A stretch of 39,675 bases of DNA. Origin: Cylindrodendrum hubeiense. Its lineage: Eukaryota > Ascomycota > Sordariomycetes > Hypocreales > Nectriaceae. Position 1 is the first letter of the stretch. Each line of letters begins with the position of its first letter. Positions 10,938 through 23,151 of the stretch are shown piece by piece. The stretch lies in the NCBI GenBank assembly GCA_014621425.1, contig JAANBB010000380.1, forward strand, positions 1 through 39,675. Direction: 5' to 3'. The notes below the pieces were generated by a model. That model ran no database searches. It was not told the DNA's origin and worked only from the letters and a program-made list of their open reading frames with translations. The translations under genes and the position numbers were made by a program.

Positions 10938-12892
10938 TCATCGCGAGCGTCCGCTCGTGTGGTTCTTTTCATCGTCCGAGTCACTGTCGTCACCCACGGT
11001 GTACTCGGCTCTCCCAGCCGCCGTCGGGGTTTCGACATGTAGGTCGTCAAGCTCGCTCTCATCAAAAGCGGCGGCCTCGAGGTCGCCAGGACCCTGCTTG
11101 CTCCGTGATCCATCCAATCGCCCAGAAGAGTCGTTGCCAGCAAGAGCATGGTAAGCGGCGCCCTTGCGGCGCTCGCGCCAGATGAAGTACGCCCAGGCCG
11201 TGGCGGCAACGGCCACGATGACAAGAACGACCTCGCCAGATTTCTGGTACGCGGCCCACTTGGCCTCTTCCAGCTTCTTCTCCTGGTCGTCTTGAGCTCC
11301 CTGGGTGTTGTTGGTGGCACCGCCGACGGTGGTCTCAGGTCCCTTCTCTCCATCAATGAGGCTGTCGACAGGGTCTCCGCCAATATGGTTGATGTTGATG
11401 CCCATGAAGCGGTCAAGCATGTCTCGGCTTCGGCGGGGCAGGTCGAAGGGGACCATGTGGGAAGAGTTGTAAAACAAAACATATGTCAAGTTTCGAGCCT
11501 CCTGCCAAAAGCCCGCAGCCTCGCCCTCGAAGGTCCAGTCTCGGCGAGGCGCCCAGTTTCCAGGGGTCACCTCGAAGCCCCTGCCACCGTTCCACTTCAT
11601 CTTGCTAAGCATCTCCTCAGTACCAATATGGTTGCAGATCAGGTCTTCAGCTCCTGAGAAGAGAAGAATAGGGACCTCCTCCAGAAGACCAGGAAGATGG
11701 TCGACGGCAGGTTTCGAGTTCCTCGCAGAGAACGCCTGGCCCACGGCACCGTTGCACTCCTGCCATCCGGTATTCTTCTGTGCGCTGACGTGGAGGGCGC
11801 TAACGACATCGCTCCTCCTCAGGTAGGGACTGACGTACTTCAAGTCCGGGGGCCAGTTCATGCCACAGCTGGGGTAGGAATCCTTCAATCGCACATCGTA
11901 CATGTTAACACACGCATCGTCGCCGCTTCCCGACTTGGTTAGCTTGAGAAGGGTGGACAGGATGTGTTCGCATTCGCTGTAGTCGACAAGACCGGGTTCA
12001 GTGGCCATACGCTTCTCACAGATGCGAACCTCGTGTTTCAACTGCTGGTGCTCATCTGAGCCCTGCTTGATGATTCCCTTATCAACGGCGAAGGAGACAT
12101 AGGCGGGATACTGCTCTCGAGGGGAGATCCAGCCGTTTCCAATCAACAGTCCCTTGAGGTTCCAGGGGGTTTGGGGGTTTTTCTTGTTACGCGCGAGAAT
12201 CGCCTTCGCGATGTATGGGATATGTTGTCCAGCATACGACTCGCCAGAGATGTAAAGCTATGCGAGATCAGCAAATGTGAACAGTTGGGAGAGGCAATGG
12301 GGTACCTACGTCATCGGTGTCATACTGAGGGAACAAGGCAAACCATTTCTCGAGGAACTGGACAAACTGGTTGGCCATGTCATCCAGCTCGTGCACGAAA
12401 CTGTCGGTATCGACATAGCTGAATCCAGTGCCAACCGGGTTATCGACGAACAGCAGGTTGGCAAACTCATTCCAGGAGCCGTTGTTCAAGACCAGGTTCT
12501 CCTCGTCTTTGACTCGATAGGGGCCAATCTCCATCATCGCGCCATCTTCGGAGCTGCATCCAGGTCCTCCATTGATCCAGATGACGGTTCGTTGCTTGTC
12601 GGCGATGTGCTGGTTCTCGAAATGCCAGAAGAATAGGTTTCCGTTGTGCTCGGGGGTAATTTCGATATGGCTTCAATTCGGGGACGCGTCAGCAAGGGCA
12701 GCAGCGGCGGACGATCGGAATCACTTACCCAGCATGCATCTTGATAGGAGCAGAGTCAGTAGGCAATCCAGGAAGGTCGCGAACATAGTAGTCGGCGGCC
12801 GAGTCTCCCGCGGAGCCTGTGGCCTGCCAAAGCGCCAGCGAGAGCAAGGCCGGCCATCGTCTCGGGCCCGGAAGCATCGAGAGGAAAGCCAT
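10938..12892 (-). CDS. kex1: Kex1 carboxypeptidase (serine, S10 family)
   Basis: Three exons (12729-12892, 12310-12670, 10938-12257) give 614 residues, the usual length for fungal Kex1. A hydrophobic signal peptide occupies about residues 1-29. The S10 fold shows the substrate motif [10 protein letters not shown], the nucleophile motif GESYAG (Ser182), Asp380 in [12 protein letters not shown] and His442 in NSSHMVPFD, a complete catalytic triad. After a variable, Asn- and acid-rich stretch comes one transmembrane helix (about 517-535, [18 protein letters not shown]) and an acidic cytosolic tail. The family trims C-terminal Lys/Arg from precursors after Kex2 cleavage in the late Golgi. A possible N-glycosylation site (NLT) precedes the His motif. 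The start ATG directly precedes the signal peptide. Confidence 0.97.
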
Positions 12893-13810
12893 GATGGTGC
12901 GGATGGGACGCCGCGGCGTTTTGGTGGGAGGCGAATACACGCGCAGGAATGGCGATGGCGCAGGAGCCTCGAGGACTACAACAATGTCGTCATGTATGGG
13001 AGGAGGAGAGAAGGAGTCGAGGGAGTTAAGGTTGTAGGTTCCGGAGATGGAGATTGAAGATCTGAAAGGGTGAGGTGGCCAACAGGTACTCAGCCCCAGT
13101 AGATGGAGACCCCTTTGGCGGCGGACGGGGATGCCTGGAACTTGGGACGCGAAACTAGCGGCTGCTTTAGGGGTGCAGTTAGCGGCAAAATGTTCCCTGG
13201 AGCCATGGGGAACAGGGCATCGCAGGGGCTTGGCCTGGTCTGTGCAGGGGGCGCGGCGCTCTGTTGTCGCCGGGAATTGGTATTGAATAGCTGCCGACAG
13301 CTTATCCTCCACTGGAATGGGTGCCGCACTTGTTGGCGATCATGGGCTGTCTCTGCGCGTCATCGCATCAATCGATATCCCGCCGCACTTGGAAGTTCCG
13401 TGGACTTGTGATAATGTCGAGACACTATAGGGTTGCATGGGCCGCACCCTGCAATTATTCGCCAAGTAATGTGTGCAGGAAGCCACAATGCTAAGCTTTC
13501 AAGACATGGAGAAAGGCTCAGGCGCCCGAAACCGAATGGCGATTGTTTTGCCTCGCGCTCACCACTCACCACTCGCACACGCACACTCCCGCCTCGCTAG
13601 TGTAGACTGGGGAATTTTTTAAAACCCTCCCTTGGCCAAACCTCGCCCATCACAAAAGTGCAAAAGCGCAAAAGTATCTTGAGTCAAATCGCCTCTCCCG
13701 AAAAGACTCCGTCCACTCATCGGCCTGTGAGTCCCTGAAACCGACCCCGCGTCCGAAGTTGCGACCCAACCCGTAGGTAAGTTGTGCGCTGAGACTTGAA
13801 AGAAAAAACA
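12893..13810. other. Divergent promoter region between kex1 and SFM1
   Basis: Both flanking genes read away from this 918-nt gap. The frames within it overlap on both strands and encode nothing recognisable. Runs of CACTCGCACACGC type and CT-rich DNA around 13560-13700 probably belong to the SFM1 promoter and leader. Confidence 0.5.
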
Positions 13811-14644
13811 ATGGCCGGCAAGACTTTCATCGTCGAGCATCTCGACCCCGAGCTGGGCCCCTGGTCAGAGCTCGAGTACCTTGCCATCGCCTCCGAGACA
13901 CAGGCCACAGGGGGTTCTTTCATCCTGTCTAGTCTACCTCCTACGTTCCAGGTTCCGGCGGACCTCGCAGGCAACCCGGCGTTCAAGGCGGAGAACCGAG
14001 GCGTGGAGGAGCTGTACGCTGGCCAGAAGTCGCGCGTGTGTCTCCTTGATCCGTCCGCGGCTAAGGATCTGTCCCCTGAGGACGGCGAGACATTTGATGC
14101 TTTCCTGTTTGGGGGGATCTTGGGTATGTGGCACTCCCCTTGGCGAAGCAGGGGCCGTAGCTAAAGTGTTTGATAGGCGATGATCCTCCTCGAGGTGAGT
14201 GGCAGTGACAACTTTTCGTCTCACCATTCGTTGACATGCAACTCCAGACCGAACCTCTGAGCTGAGGAAGAAGGGTTTCGAGGGCCGCAGGTTGGGGCCA
14301 AAGCAGATGACCACTGACACGGCTGTGCGAGTAACGCGCATTGTGGTGCAAGACAAGGGTGCGTTCCCTAACGGCACACGGTGCTACACAGGTTCACTCA
14401 CAACAAAATAGTTGCGCTCGACCAGGTGCCCTACGTGGACTTCCCGGAGCTCAAGTTCAATAAGCACGAGAGCACCGAAATGCCTTTCCGCTATGTCAAG
14501 ACTGAGGACGGCAAGCCAATCATGCCCAACGTAAAAGGCTCACTCACTCGTATTGCGGATGACTGATGTGCTGACCGCGCTTGGCAGGGTATGGTGGAAT
14601 TGATCAAGAAAGACGCCGATAAGGCAGTGAATGATCTATTCTAG
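13811..14644 (+). CDS. SFM1: SPOUT-type protein arginine methyltransferase Sfm1 (DUF431)
   Basis: Five exons (13811-14123, 14177-14194, 14248-14358, 14412-14530, 14588-14644) give 205 residues, close to yeast Sfm1. It opens with the family pattern FIVEHLDPELGPWSELEY. The conserved core GGILGDDPPRDRTSELR is built from three exons, then VRVTRIVVQDK and LDQVPYVDFPEL, and the closing MPFRYVK...GKPIMPNGMVELIKKD. Yeast Sfm1 methylates an arginine of ribosomal protein Rps3; older annotations call the family an RNA methyltransferase because SPOUT enzymes usually act on RNA. Exon 2 is only 18 nt and encodes most of the GDDPPR loop. All four introns are 53-57 nt. Confidence 0.93.
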
Positions 14645-15615
14645 ACTGCATGGGTTCTTCGGATCTAGTAAGGTCCGTTGAGGTGCCACCACGACGCTGC
14701 GTCAGCCTCGGACCTAAGCTTCGAGCCGCGTTTTAGGAGTCGATCATACTGGTATCCTCCGTCTTGGAACACAGGGGGGGGGCAGGCGTCAAAATTCGGG
14801 ACGAAAGCTTGTTTTTCCTTTCGCGTGTGATTACTCAAATCATGCCAAAGGAATGACATGTCGTATGAATGCATCACAGGTTATGGTCATGATGATCTAA
14901 CTAATGGCTACCAACCAGTTCAATACATCAACTATTTGTGATCCCGCCTGTTTGAACCTTCACCTCTAACCTTAATTTCCACGTCGATAATTATCCTACT
15001 ACTACTCAACCTATCTGCCGATGTATCTGCTTTTGTTGGGCATCACGCAAGTACCAATGTTAACATCCTCTGTACAGGGTAAGCACACCAACGGGAGAAG
15101 TGAGAATTGATTTTGAACAATATATTATTCATATTGACATTCGCCTAGCAGTCCATACTGTTTTAGAGCACAAATGAAGTAATAGGTCCGAGACTAGGAT
15201 CAAATAGGCTCTTGGTGCTAGGTAGTTGACAGTGACGATCGTGTTGGCTAATGTTCATTCTCAAATCCCACAACTGAACCGATTTCGATTTCGAAGGCTG
15301 TTCAATCAAAAGCATCTGTGCAACCCAAACAGCAAGAGAGCACCAGTAAATTACAAGTGAGTTAAACTTGATACAAGCAGGAGTATGAAGCATTAAAACA
15401 CAGGATAGCCTCGTCCTACACTGTCATTAGCTGTCCAAGTAGCCATCCCAATATATGCATATAAGCCGTAATGCATCAAACGCGACGTCGGTCCATTCTC
15501 AGCGCGACGTCCGGTGCAAGCTGGTAACCGTGACACATGAAGACAAGTTGCAGAGAAAATATGTTCTTTTCCAGATGAAGTCATAATTGGATGCATATAT
15601 TGAGAACAAGCCATT
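14645..15615. other. Intergenic region between SFM1 and FMT1
   Basis: This 971-nt stretch is A+T-richer than its surroundings, especially 14880-15410. It holds the 3' flank of SFM1 and the FMT1 promoter. A lower-strand frame at 15163-15393 resembles no protein. I see no repeat or RNA gene. Confidence 0.5.
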
Positions 15616-16911
15616 ATGATATTGTACACTCTTCTCAGACCTCGGTCTCTCCTTGGCCGCAAGTTTTCTCCATGGCGCCAATGTCTGTCTACCAGCGCCT
15701 CAGACCCTCTGCGAATACTTTTCTGCGGCTCCGATGAGTTTAGCTGCATATCACTCAAGGCTGTATATGAAGAGAAAAATCAAAACAAGAAGCTGATAGA
15801 GTCGCTGGATGTCATGGTTTTGCCGCCAAAACGGGTGGGCAGAGGCTATAAGAACATCCGTGAAGGTGAGGCAACCACGTTGCGAGTCTAGACGTTCAAC
15901 TGACCATTGCTGGCAGTACCCTGCAAGGTGTTGGCAGAGGAGTTGGGGCTGAAGATACACCAGCGAGAGACTTTTACGAAGTGGGAGGTGTGTGTTTCGA
16001 AAGATGGAAATGCCTTGGGTTGATGGCAACTGGCACACTTGACTGACGATCAACATAGCTGCCGGAAGCGACAAATCTCGTCATCGCTGTCTCATTCGGA
16101 CTGTTCGTCCCTCCCAGGATCCTGAGGTCAGCCAAGTACGGAGGACTCAACGTGCACCCATCCCTGTTACCCGAGTGAGTCTCATTTACTTCCTTTCCGC
16201 GTAAAGACTCGGTGACCTAACATAGGCAGCCTCCGTGGTCCGGCGCCCATACACCACGCCATTTTACGGGGTCACCGGTGCACTGGAGTGTCGTTGCAGA
16301 CACTGGATGACAAGGCATTTGATCATGGCACCGTGTTGGCCCAAACACCATATCCGGGAATACCAATACCGCTGGGATCAACTGTCCAGGAGCTCACCAA
16401 CCAACTGGCCCCCATAGGGGCTCAAATGCTAGTACAGGGCTTACGGGACGGGGTATACCTTTCTCCGCGCCAGCCAGCAGGATGGAAAGCCAAGGAACTC
16501 GACGGTGAAGAACTGGTACATGCCCCCAAAGTCAGCAAGGCTGATGGGCAGGTCGACTGGGCCCAATGGACGACCGAGGACTTTGCTCGTCGGACTCGGG
16601 TCCTTGGGTCAGTATGGACACGCGCAGTCAACAAAAAAGGAGACGTCAAGCGGCTCATTATCCAGGACGCTGAGGCGGTTCCTGCCGATGCTCCTCCTAC
16701 AAATGGCTTGGCACTGTCCTTTGTCCAGAACATGGGACAGGACTCGGAAGACTCACCGCATGAAAGCCTGGTCAGCGACATCGGCGACGGCAGTTGTCTT
16801 ATCCAGCTCACCAACGGAGAGCGCATCCGAGTGAAGCGAGTCAAAGAGGAGGGCAAGCCTGATCGTGATGCCGCCGTCGTGTTCAAGTCCTATTCCAAAC
16901 AACGAGAGTGA
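15616..16911 (+). CDS. FMT1: Mitochondrial methionyl-tRNA formyltransferase
   Basis: Four exons (15616-15865, 15917-15987, 16059-16174, 16230-16911) give 372 residues. The first 30 residues are Arg/Ser/Leu-rich without acidic residues, a typical mitochondrial presequence. The formyltransferase domain follows (RILFCGSDEFS). The catalytic trio is present: Asn138 and His140 in LNVHPSLLPDLRGPAPI and Asp177 in DDKAFDHGTVLAQ. The C-terminal domain that holds tRNA begins around VDWAQWTTEDFARRTRVLG. The enzyme moves a formyl group from 10-formyl-tetrahydrofolate to Met-tRNA for mitochondrial initiation. The last intron was ended at GGCAG rather than the nearer ATAG, because only that keeps the PDLRGPAPI motif in frame. 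Confidence 0.95.
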
Positions 16912-17529
16912 ATCACGAACGCGGAGGCACATGGCAAAAACTGTGCCGTTATTTATCAACCTCAAGGGTTGGCAAGAGCCCTGAATTTGAAGTGGAATGA
17001 CTAAATCTACATGTAACAACAGGACCCAAGCGATACGTCCACCAGTGAAGAATTGTATTCGAAAACTTGTGTTGATAGACCCCTGTTGGAACAAGTCTAT
17101 ACTAGTGGTCAGTTGGACGGCGAAAGCAGTTAAACCGGCCTCCCCGAAACTTTGAATATCCCGCGTGTGTATATGTGATGTTGCTTCGAGGACTCATAGT
17201 TATGTACGTTGTCGTGGGGCGTCTCCTACGTGGTTTGTAAGACCTGGATTCAAGGCTGTTCCACAGAGCCGTGATTCATAATTCGAACGTATCTGGAAAC
17301 GATGCACGTATAAGCGATTGTTTAGGACTGAATCAAAGAAGGTTGACGCATATATATGCATAACTTAAATGCATCGGTGTTTTGTCTCAACTTGTACCAA
17401 ACACGCATCCTAAAAATCCTGTAGCATACGAACCGCTGTCTTTCTATATTACAGAAAAAAAGAGGGATCGCCCTATACAACCTAACCTCAGAAGACTATC
17501 GTGTACCGATAACCGAAAACAAGGTCAAA
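16912..17529. other. 3' flank of FMT1 and leader of a small gene
   Basis: No coding gene is visible. The sequence is A+T-richer towards 17280-17460. It separates FMT1 from the small cysteine-rich frame on the same strand. Confidence 0.5.
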
Positions 17530-17739
17530 ATGTGCATCGTCACCACCACTAAGCAACTTTGTTGGCATTGCAGCGCACATATCAGCGCTGCGATAGAAAA
17601 GCAGGAATGTACAGATTATCGAGAAGGAAAAGGATGTGAGACAGAGCGTGTAGAGGTAATCCTCTACGTTGGACCGAGTCTGTGTCCTGCGTGCATCAAC
17701 AGGGCGGAGCAGGAGAGACAAGCAAGGAACTCGAAGTAG
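17530..17739 (+). CDS. Small cysteine-pair protein, unknown function
   Basis: A single 69-residue frame starts in a favourable context (CAAAATG) and ends in TAG. It opens MCIVTTTK and has CX2C pairs at Cys11/Cys14 (CWHC) and Cys52/Cys55 (CPAC), with further cysteines at 2, 27 and 36. Two CX2C pairs about 40 residues apart suggest a zinc-ribbon-like fold. The pattern, including the MC-I/x-TTT opening, recalls small uncharacterised proteins common in filamentous ascomycetes; that link is from memory and untested. There is no signal peptide or membrane segment. A chance frame cannot be excluded at this length. Confidence 0.5.
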   Translation: MCIVTTTKQLCWHCSAHISAAIEKQECTDYREGKGCETERVEVILYVGPSLCPACINRAEQERQARNSK

Positions 17740-20700
17740 ACCAACAAGGAAGCTTGGCGGCCAACTTCGGCGTCTACATGGGGCGGGAGAGGTGAACACA
17801 TAAAATAACGAGGTCCTAGTAAAAGTAGTAGAAGAAAAAGTCTGTATTTAATAATATTTTTATTTGGACTGACTGACTCTCAAACGCAGCGCACATGGAT
17901 GTATGTAAGAATATGCCCAACGCATCTGGGGGACGGGGGACTCTAGCTGTCTTCAAGACCAGAGCTTACCCGAAGTCTCCAAGGTTGAGAACCCAGGGAT
18001 CTTGGAAAAGGCGGTATGAAGTGTGGTGAGAAGGCATGAAATCCTTCCAAGTTCAACATGATCTTTACGTCGACAATGGCTGGAGAACACGCAAGAAACA
18101 CAACATACGACGCTGACGAGGAGGGCGCCAGGAAATGCGCCACGAGCAGACGTCTCACAGATGCAGCGTCGATGCCGCTTGACTTAATCCTGGCGCCAAT
18201 CCAGGAACGAAGACAGCCTTGGTTAGTGGGAAGAGGGTTTTGTGGAGGGGACGCGTGGGCGTGAAAACGCATCTGTACGGAGTATCAATGCACGAATTGA
18301 AGTGACCGGGGTCAAGTTTGTGCACCGCATTCGGACGACGTTGAATTGCCTGAATTGGTTGACTTATATCGCGAGTGGTGAAGATCAACGAAGAAGAGGA
18401 ATAAGCTTAGAAGGAGCCAACCCCCCCAAATGATCGACCAGATGGTGGAATCCTTCGGTGCGGCATTCGTATTATCGTATTATCGTAATGGTGCACAGCG
18501 GTTGATCCACCCAAATAAACCACAGGGATCACTGACATGGCGTGGGGCGAGGCAGCTTAGTCCCAGCTGACTGACTGCCTGTGCTATGGAGCATGTACGG
18601 AGTAGGCACAGCCGTGTTGTGTCAGGCGTCAAGTATCCGGGCAATTGGGATGGCCGGCGTGGTGATGAGTCTGATGACGAGGCCCATGATTGTGGGGATG
18701 GATGGGCAAAAGTTAGGGCAATCTTCAATATTGTCTGTGTGTCTGTGCGGTCCGAGGCGGATGCGTATCTTCTCGTAGCAAAGCTTGAAAGGGAGTATTC
18801 ATCACATTTGGGGTTGTCAGTCGTCTAGGTGGAAACGACGATTAATTGTCTTGTTCCTCGGCATCGTCCTCTTTTTGGGTTGTGTTACGTCTTGTGGTGG
18901 ATTGGGCCATCACGTCCAAGTGTCGTCGCGAATAATGTGTAGGGAGGGCTGTATTAGCTAATTGCCCGCAAATAAAGAAGATCGAATCGACGTGTTGTTT
19001 CCGGTGCAACGCTAAACTAGCACCTCCGCCTCGCATCCCGAAAACTCAATGGTCGGACGCTGTGATGATCGGCCAATATTTCCCTGCGACGAATTATCGG
19101 TATTGCTGCTGCCAGCACGGCGGGTGAGTTGGCGCCAGCGCCCCTGAGTCCCCTGCAGCGTCCGCGTGGTGTCGCAGCTGGCGGCTGTGGAGTGGCTGGC
19201 GCGCTGTATCTCTGGGCTGTGACTGGGCCGCCCGAACCAACTTGGAACATGCACCATCTCCGTGTGGACGCCACATTACGACGACGCCCCGAAGCCATCC
19301 ACCAACTTCCAAGCTCCAGCGTCGGCACACCAGGCAAAGATGGGAATCCTGCCATGAGTCCGGGCCCTGCTCCTGCTCCTGCTCCTGCTCCTGCTGGCGG
19401 CCATTCCGCTGCCGCGCTGATACCGCACTACGCATTGAACCAATTACCAAGGACCCTTGCACCCTCCCGTCCCCGCTTGATCCACCACAGGGATCCAGGG
19501 CGGAGACGACGACTGCAACAGTGTGCTGCTGGACAGCCTGTACCTACTTCGTCCACCTCGTCCACATCGTCCGCAACCCCTGGCCCCGTCCTGCCGGTAT
19601 ATGGCCGACCAGTAAACCGCGGTTCTCGTTTCATCCGCCGTTGTCGACAGCAGGGGCTCGCGTCTCAGCGAGATGACTGTGTCCTGCGTTCTGTATTGGA
19701 TCGCAGGGGGGATGGGCAGATGGATGGGCCTCCAGCAAACAACGAGAGGCCACCGAAGAAGGGAAGCATAAACAACCAAGGATCCTGGATTCTCCAAAGC
19801 TCAGGCCTGCCCTGGAACCCCAATTCGTAATATTCGTACAATGTATGTACAAGCACGGTCGCAGCACGGTCACTGCACCTATCGCCGGCTCGGCGCCCCA
19901 GTTCTTCTCGAATAAGGCAAGTTATCACCGATGCCTGTCGGGATGTTTCTGGACATCCGAGCCAGAGAGCCTTCTTCTCGGCTGCCGCTGACGACGCGAC
20001 AGAAGCGCTTCACTCGCCGTCGCGCGCCAAATGCTACCCGATATCCAGGAATCCAGGACGCCATGCGTGTTACTGTTGGCTCGTGAAAGTGCCCTTGTGG
20101 GCTTCAAGCCCGCTCCTCTCTTAGGTCCGGCCGACAAGTTCCTGCAGTAGCCCTGTCAGGGGTGCGCTGTCTCGAGCGCCACTCGTCATGCTCCCTCCTA
20201 TGCACCATGTACGTACTGCGTGCATCAACGACAACGACGACGACATGACTCGCTCTCCTGTCAGGACCGTCTTCCCTTCCGCTTCCACGTACCATCCGTG
20301 GTCCATCCAACATCCCTGGTGGATGCCACCAAACCCGGTCCGGCAGTCCTGGGCACGTTTTGTAATGCTGTCCGTGGTAACGTTGAAACACCGCCTCCTG
20401 TTCTATTTTCCCAATCACGGAGGCCCCCAGCCAATGTCAATCTCCTAGACCCTTGAATTCCCTGAATGGGATCTATTTCTGGTGTCTGATTGGTACCTCG
20501 GCGGGTCCCTCGGCCTCCCTGGAAAAGGACAGGACCTTGATCGAGATGGCTCCTCGTCCGCTGGACCCAGCACACCGTCTCCAATGGCCCAAAGCACCCT
20601 GGGAACCTCATCAGAGCTCTGGGAAACCCACCCAACCCAGCCAGCCTCCCAACTACTGGCCCCAGTTCGTCTTCGTAGGTCCGAAAGGGGGAGGGAGCCC

Positions 20701-20950
20701 GTACAAGTCACTCAAAACCATCCCTATCCCGGCACTGCAAGTTCAAAAATAATCTTCATTTCTCATCCGTATACGCGGCTCATTCTTTTTAAACTCCCGT
20801 GTCCATCGTCTTTTCGTAGAGCTTCAAGCTCGCTTCCTTTGACGTATCGCTCGTCTAGCCACTCACTCATTTTTTAGTGTCACTCACTCACTTCTTTCAT
20901 TCTTTATTTGTTCATATTGACGAATCCGTTTCATTATCATCATTATTATC
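17740..20950. other. 3.2-kb gap upstream of the GH16 gene
   Basis: Many mutually overlapping frames occur on both strands, but none shows a recognisable domain or believable exon chain. The longest, at 19129-19830, starts at an ATG but is Pro/Ser-rich and is opposed by equally long frames on the other strand. A CCTGCT hexamer run lies at about 19366-19396. The last 250 nt before 20951 become T- and CT-rich, fitting the leader of the GH16 gene. Confidence 0.45.
19366..19396 (+). repeat. Hexanucleotide run (CCTGCT)5
   Basis: Five copies lie in non-coding DNA upstream of the GH16 gene. In one frame they would encode Pro-Ala repeats, which inflates an otherwise unsupported reading frame. Confidence 0.8.
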
Positions 20951-23151
20951 ATGGCTCCTTCTCTCCGTTCCGTCGGCACGGCTGCCCTGGCTTGCGTCGG
21001 CAGTGCCAGCGCTAAGCAGTGGTATCTCCACGACACCTACGATGCCACCAACTTCTTCGACAAGTTCGACTTCTTCAGCGTATGGTTTCACGTATCTTCC
21101 ATCTGTTTGTCTTATCTAACCCCGTGAATTAGGATGCGGATCCCAACTCCGGACATGTCGTGTACCAGACCCAGGAGGTAGCCACTAGCCTCGGCCTCGC
21201 CAAGTACGACAATGATGAGGTTTACCTCGGTGCCGATTACACCAACGTTTTGGATTCAAGCACTGGGCGTCCCAGTGTTCGTCTCCAATCCAAGACCGAG
21301 TTCAACCATGGTCTGTTCATTGCCCGATTCTCTCACCTTCCCGAGGCCTCGTGCGGTGCATGGCCTGCCTTGTAAGTGTTAAAGATACATCCTCGTATAT
21401 CCCGCCGCTCTCCTAACAACAATCACAGCTGGTCTGTTGGTAACTCCTGGCCCAATGATGGTGAGATCGATGTGTATGAGGGCTGGAACCTGGCCACCAA
21501 CAATAAGCCTGCCTTCCACACCGGTGACTCGGATGACCTGGGCACTTGCATCCTGGATGGCGACAACCAGAGCGCTGTTGTCGACACCGACAACTGCGAC
21601 AACACCTACCAGAACACCCCCGACCAGTACCTGAACCAGGGGTGCACTGTCGACGACTACGATGGTCCCTACGCCAACTCCGAAGGTGGTGTTTGTAAGT
21701 GATGATAGCTATTGAGATGACGGACTGCCTACTAACTATACATAGATGCCCTCGAATGGACTGACACCTTCATCAAGGTCTTCGCCTGGAAGTGGGCCGA
21801 TGTCCCCGACAATCTGGACTCTGATGAGCCCAGCACCGACAACTGGGGCACTCCTACTTTGTACCTCAAGAACACCCAGTGCAGCATTGACGACCACTTT
21901 GTCGACCAAACCCTCATCATCAACATTGCTTTCTGTGGTAACCCCGTTGGCAACGCTGACAAGTGGGCGGAGGCTTGCAAGGCCAAGACCAGCTACGACA
22001 CCTGCACCGAGTACGTCTCTGCCAAGCCCGGTGCTTTCGAGAACACCTACTTCAAGATCCAGGACATCCGATACTTCAAGGGTGTCAAGTCCGCGACCTC
22101 CAGCTCCGAGTCCGCCTCCGTCAGCAGCACCGCCTACAGCACTGATGCCGCTTCCACCTTTGCCACTTCCACCTTTGCCACCGCGACCCGATCTGCGAAC
22201 GCCTCTGTCGCCATCACTGCTACCGAGAGTGTCCAGATGACCACCTCTGTTGTTCACAGCACCCGTGTCAGCACTGTCACTGCCTGCCCCTCGTCCGTCA
22301 CCAACTGCCCGGTTGGCTCCGTTGTCACTGAGACCGTTGTTCTGTACACCACCGTCTGCCCTGTGACCGCTGCCGAGGCCACTGAGACTGGTAGCTCTGG
22401 TTCTGCGTCTGGCTCCGATGCCGAGACCATCACTGAGACCATCACCAACGTCCACACCATCACTAGCTGCGCTGCCTCTGTCACCAACTGCCCCGTTGGC
22501 GAGCTTTCTACTGAGTACATCACCACCACCTACTACCCCGGCAATGGCGAGGATTCTGCTGCTACCACCACTGGCTCTGGATCTTCCGGCTCTGGCTCTT
22601 CCGGCTCCGACTCTGGTGCTGAGACCATCACCGAGACCATCACCAACGTTCACACCATCACTAGCTGTGCTGCCTCTGTCACCAACTGCCCCGTTGGCGA
22701 GCTCTCTACTGAGTACATCACCACCACCTACTGCCCCGGCAACGGTGAGGGTTCTTCCACCACCCCTGGCTCTGACTCGGCCGACTCTGCCAGCGAGACC
22801 GGCTTTTTCCCTGCCCCGGCCCCCACTGGAACTCCCGTCTCTGGCACTCCCGGCTCCTACGAGACCCCCGCCGTCGAGTCGACCCCTGTTGTCGCCAACA
22901 CCCCCGTTGTCGTCAACACCCCCGTCGCCTCCTCCGCCGCCGCCTCCTCTGCTGCCGGTTCCTCCGCCGCCGCCAACGTTCCTACCACTGCGTATGTCCC
23001 CGCTTCCACTCCTAGCACTACTCCCGTTGCCGCCGGCTCCTCCTCCGGCAGCGGTAGCACTGCTACTGAGGTCCCTGTCACTGGCAGTGGTGGAAAGATG
23101 AGCGCCAGCCTGGCTCTTATCCTCGGTGCCGTCGCCGCTATGATTATCTAG
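20951..23151 (+). CDS. GPI-anchored GH16 endo-beta-1,3(4)-glucanase
   Basis: Four exons (20951-21079, 21133-21371, 21429-21694, 21746-23151) give 679 residues. A signal peptide ends near Ala21 (SASA|KQWY). The GH16 catalytic domain runs to about residue 330; its active-site strand is GEIDVYEGWN, with Glu135, Asp137 and Glu140 in the ExDxxE pattern and a preceding WSVGNSWPNDGE. A long Ser/Thr/Pro-rich stalk follows, containing three related cysteine units (SVTNCPVG core). The C-terminus is a small-residue cleavage region plus a hydrophobic tail (MSASLALILGAVAAMII), a GPI-attachment signal. GH16 enzymes of this type act on beta-glucans of the fungal wall; exact specificity cannot be read from sequence. 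Codon use is strongly C-ending, suggesting high expression. Confidence 0.93.
22423..22750 (+). repeat. Coding tandem repeat in the GH16 stalk
   Basis: Two nearly identical segments of about 130 nt (22423-22552 and 22621-22750), offset by 198 nt, encode the ETITETITNVHTITSC unit and what follows. A more diverged third relative begins near 22267. The stretch between copies encodes Gly/Ser linkers. Confidence 0.85.

Noticed and set aside
10957..11657. Upper-strand frames within kex1
   Set aside because: They oppose a clearly identified Kex1 coding exon and carry no motif of their own.
18058..18264. A 68-codon upper-strand frame
   Set aside because: No motif, poor context, and an equal lower-strand frame over the same bases.
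19129..19830. A 233-codon frame upstream of the GH16 gene
   Set aside because: Pro/Ser/Arg-rich, partly encoded by a hexamer run, and opposed by equally long frames on the other strand.
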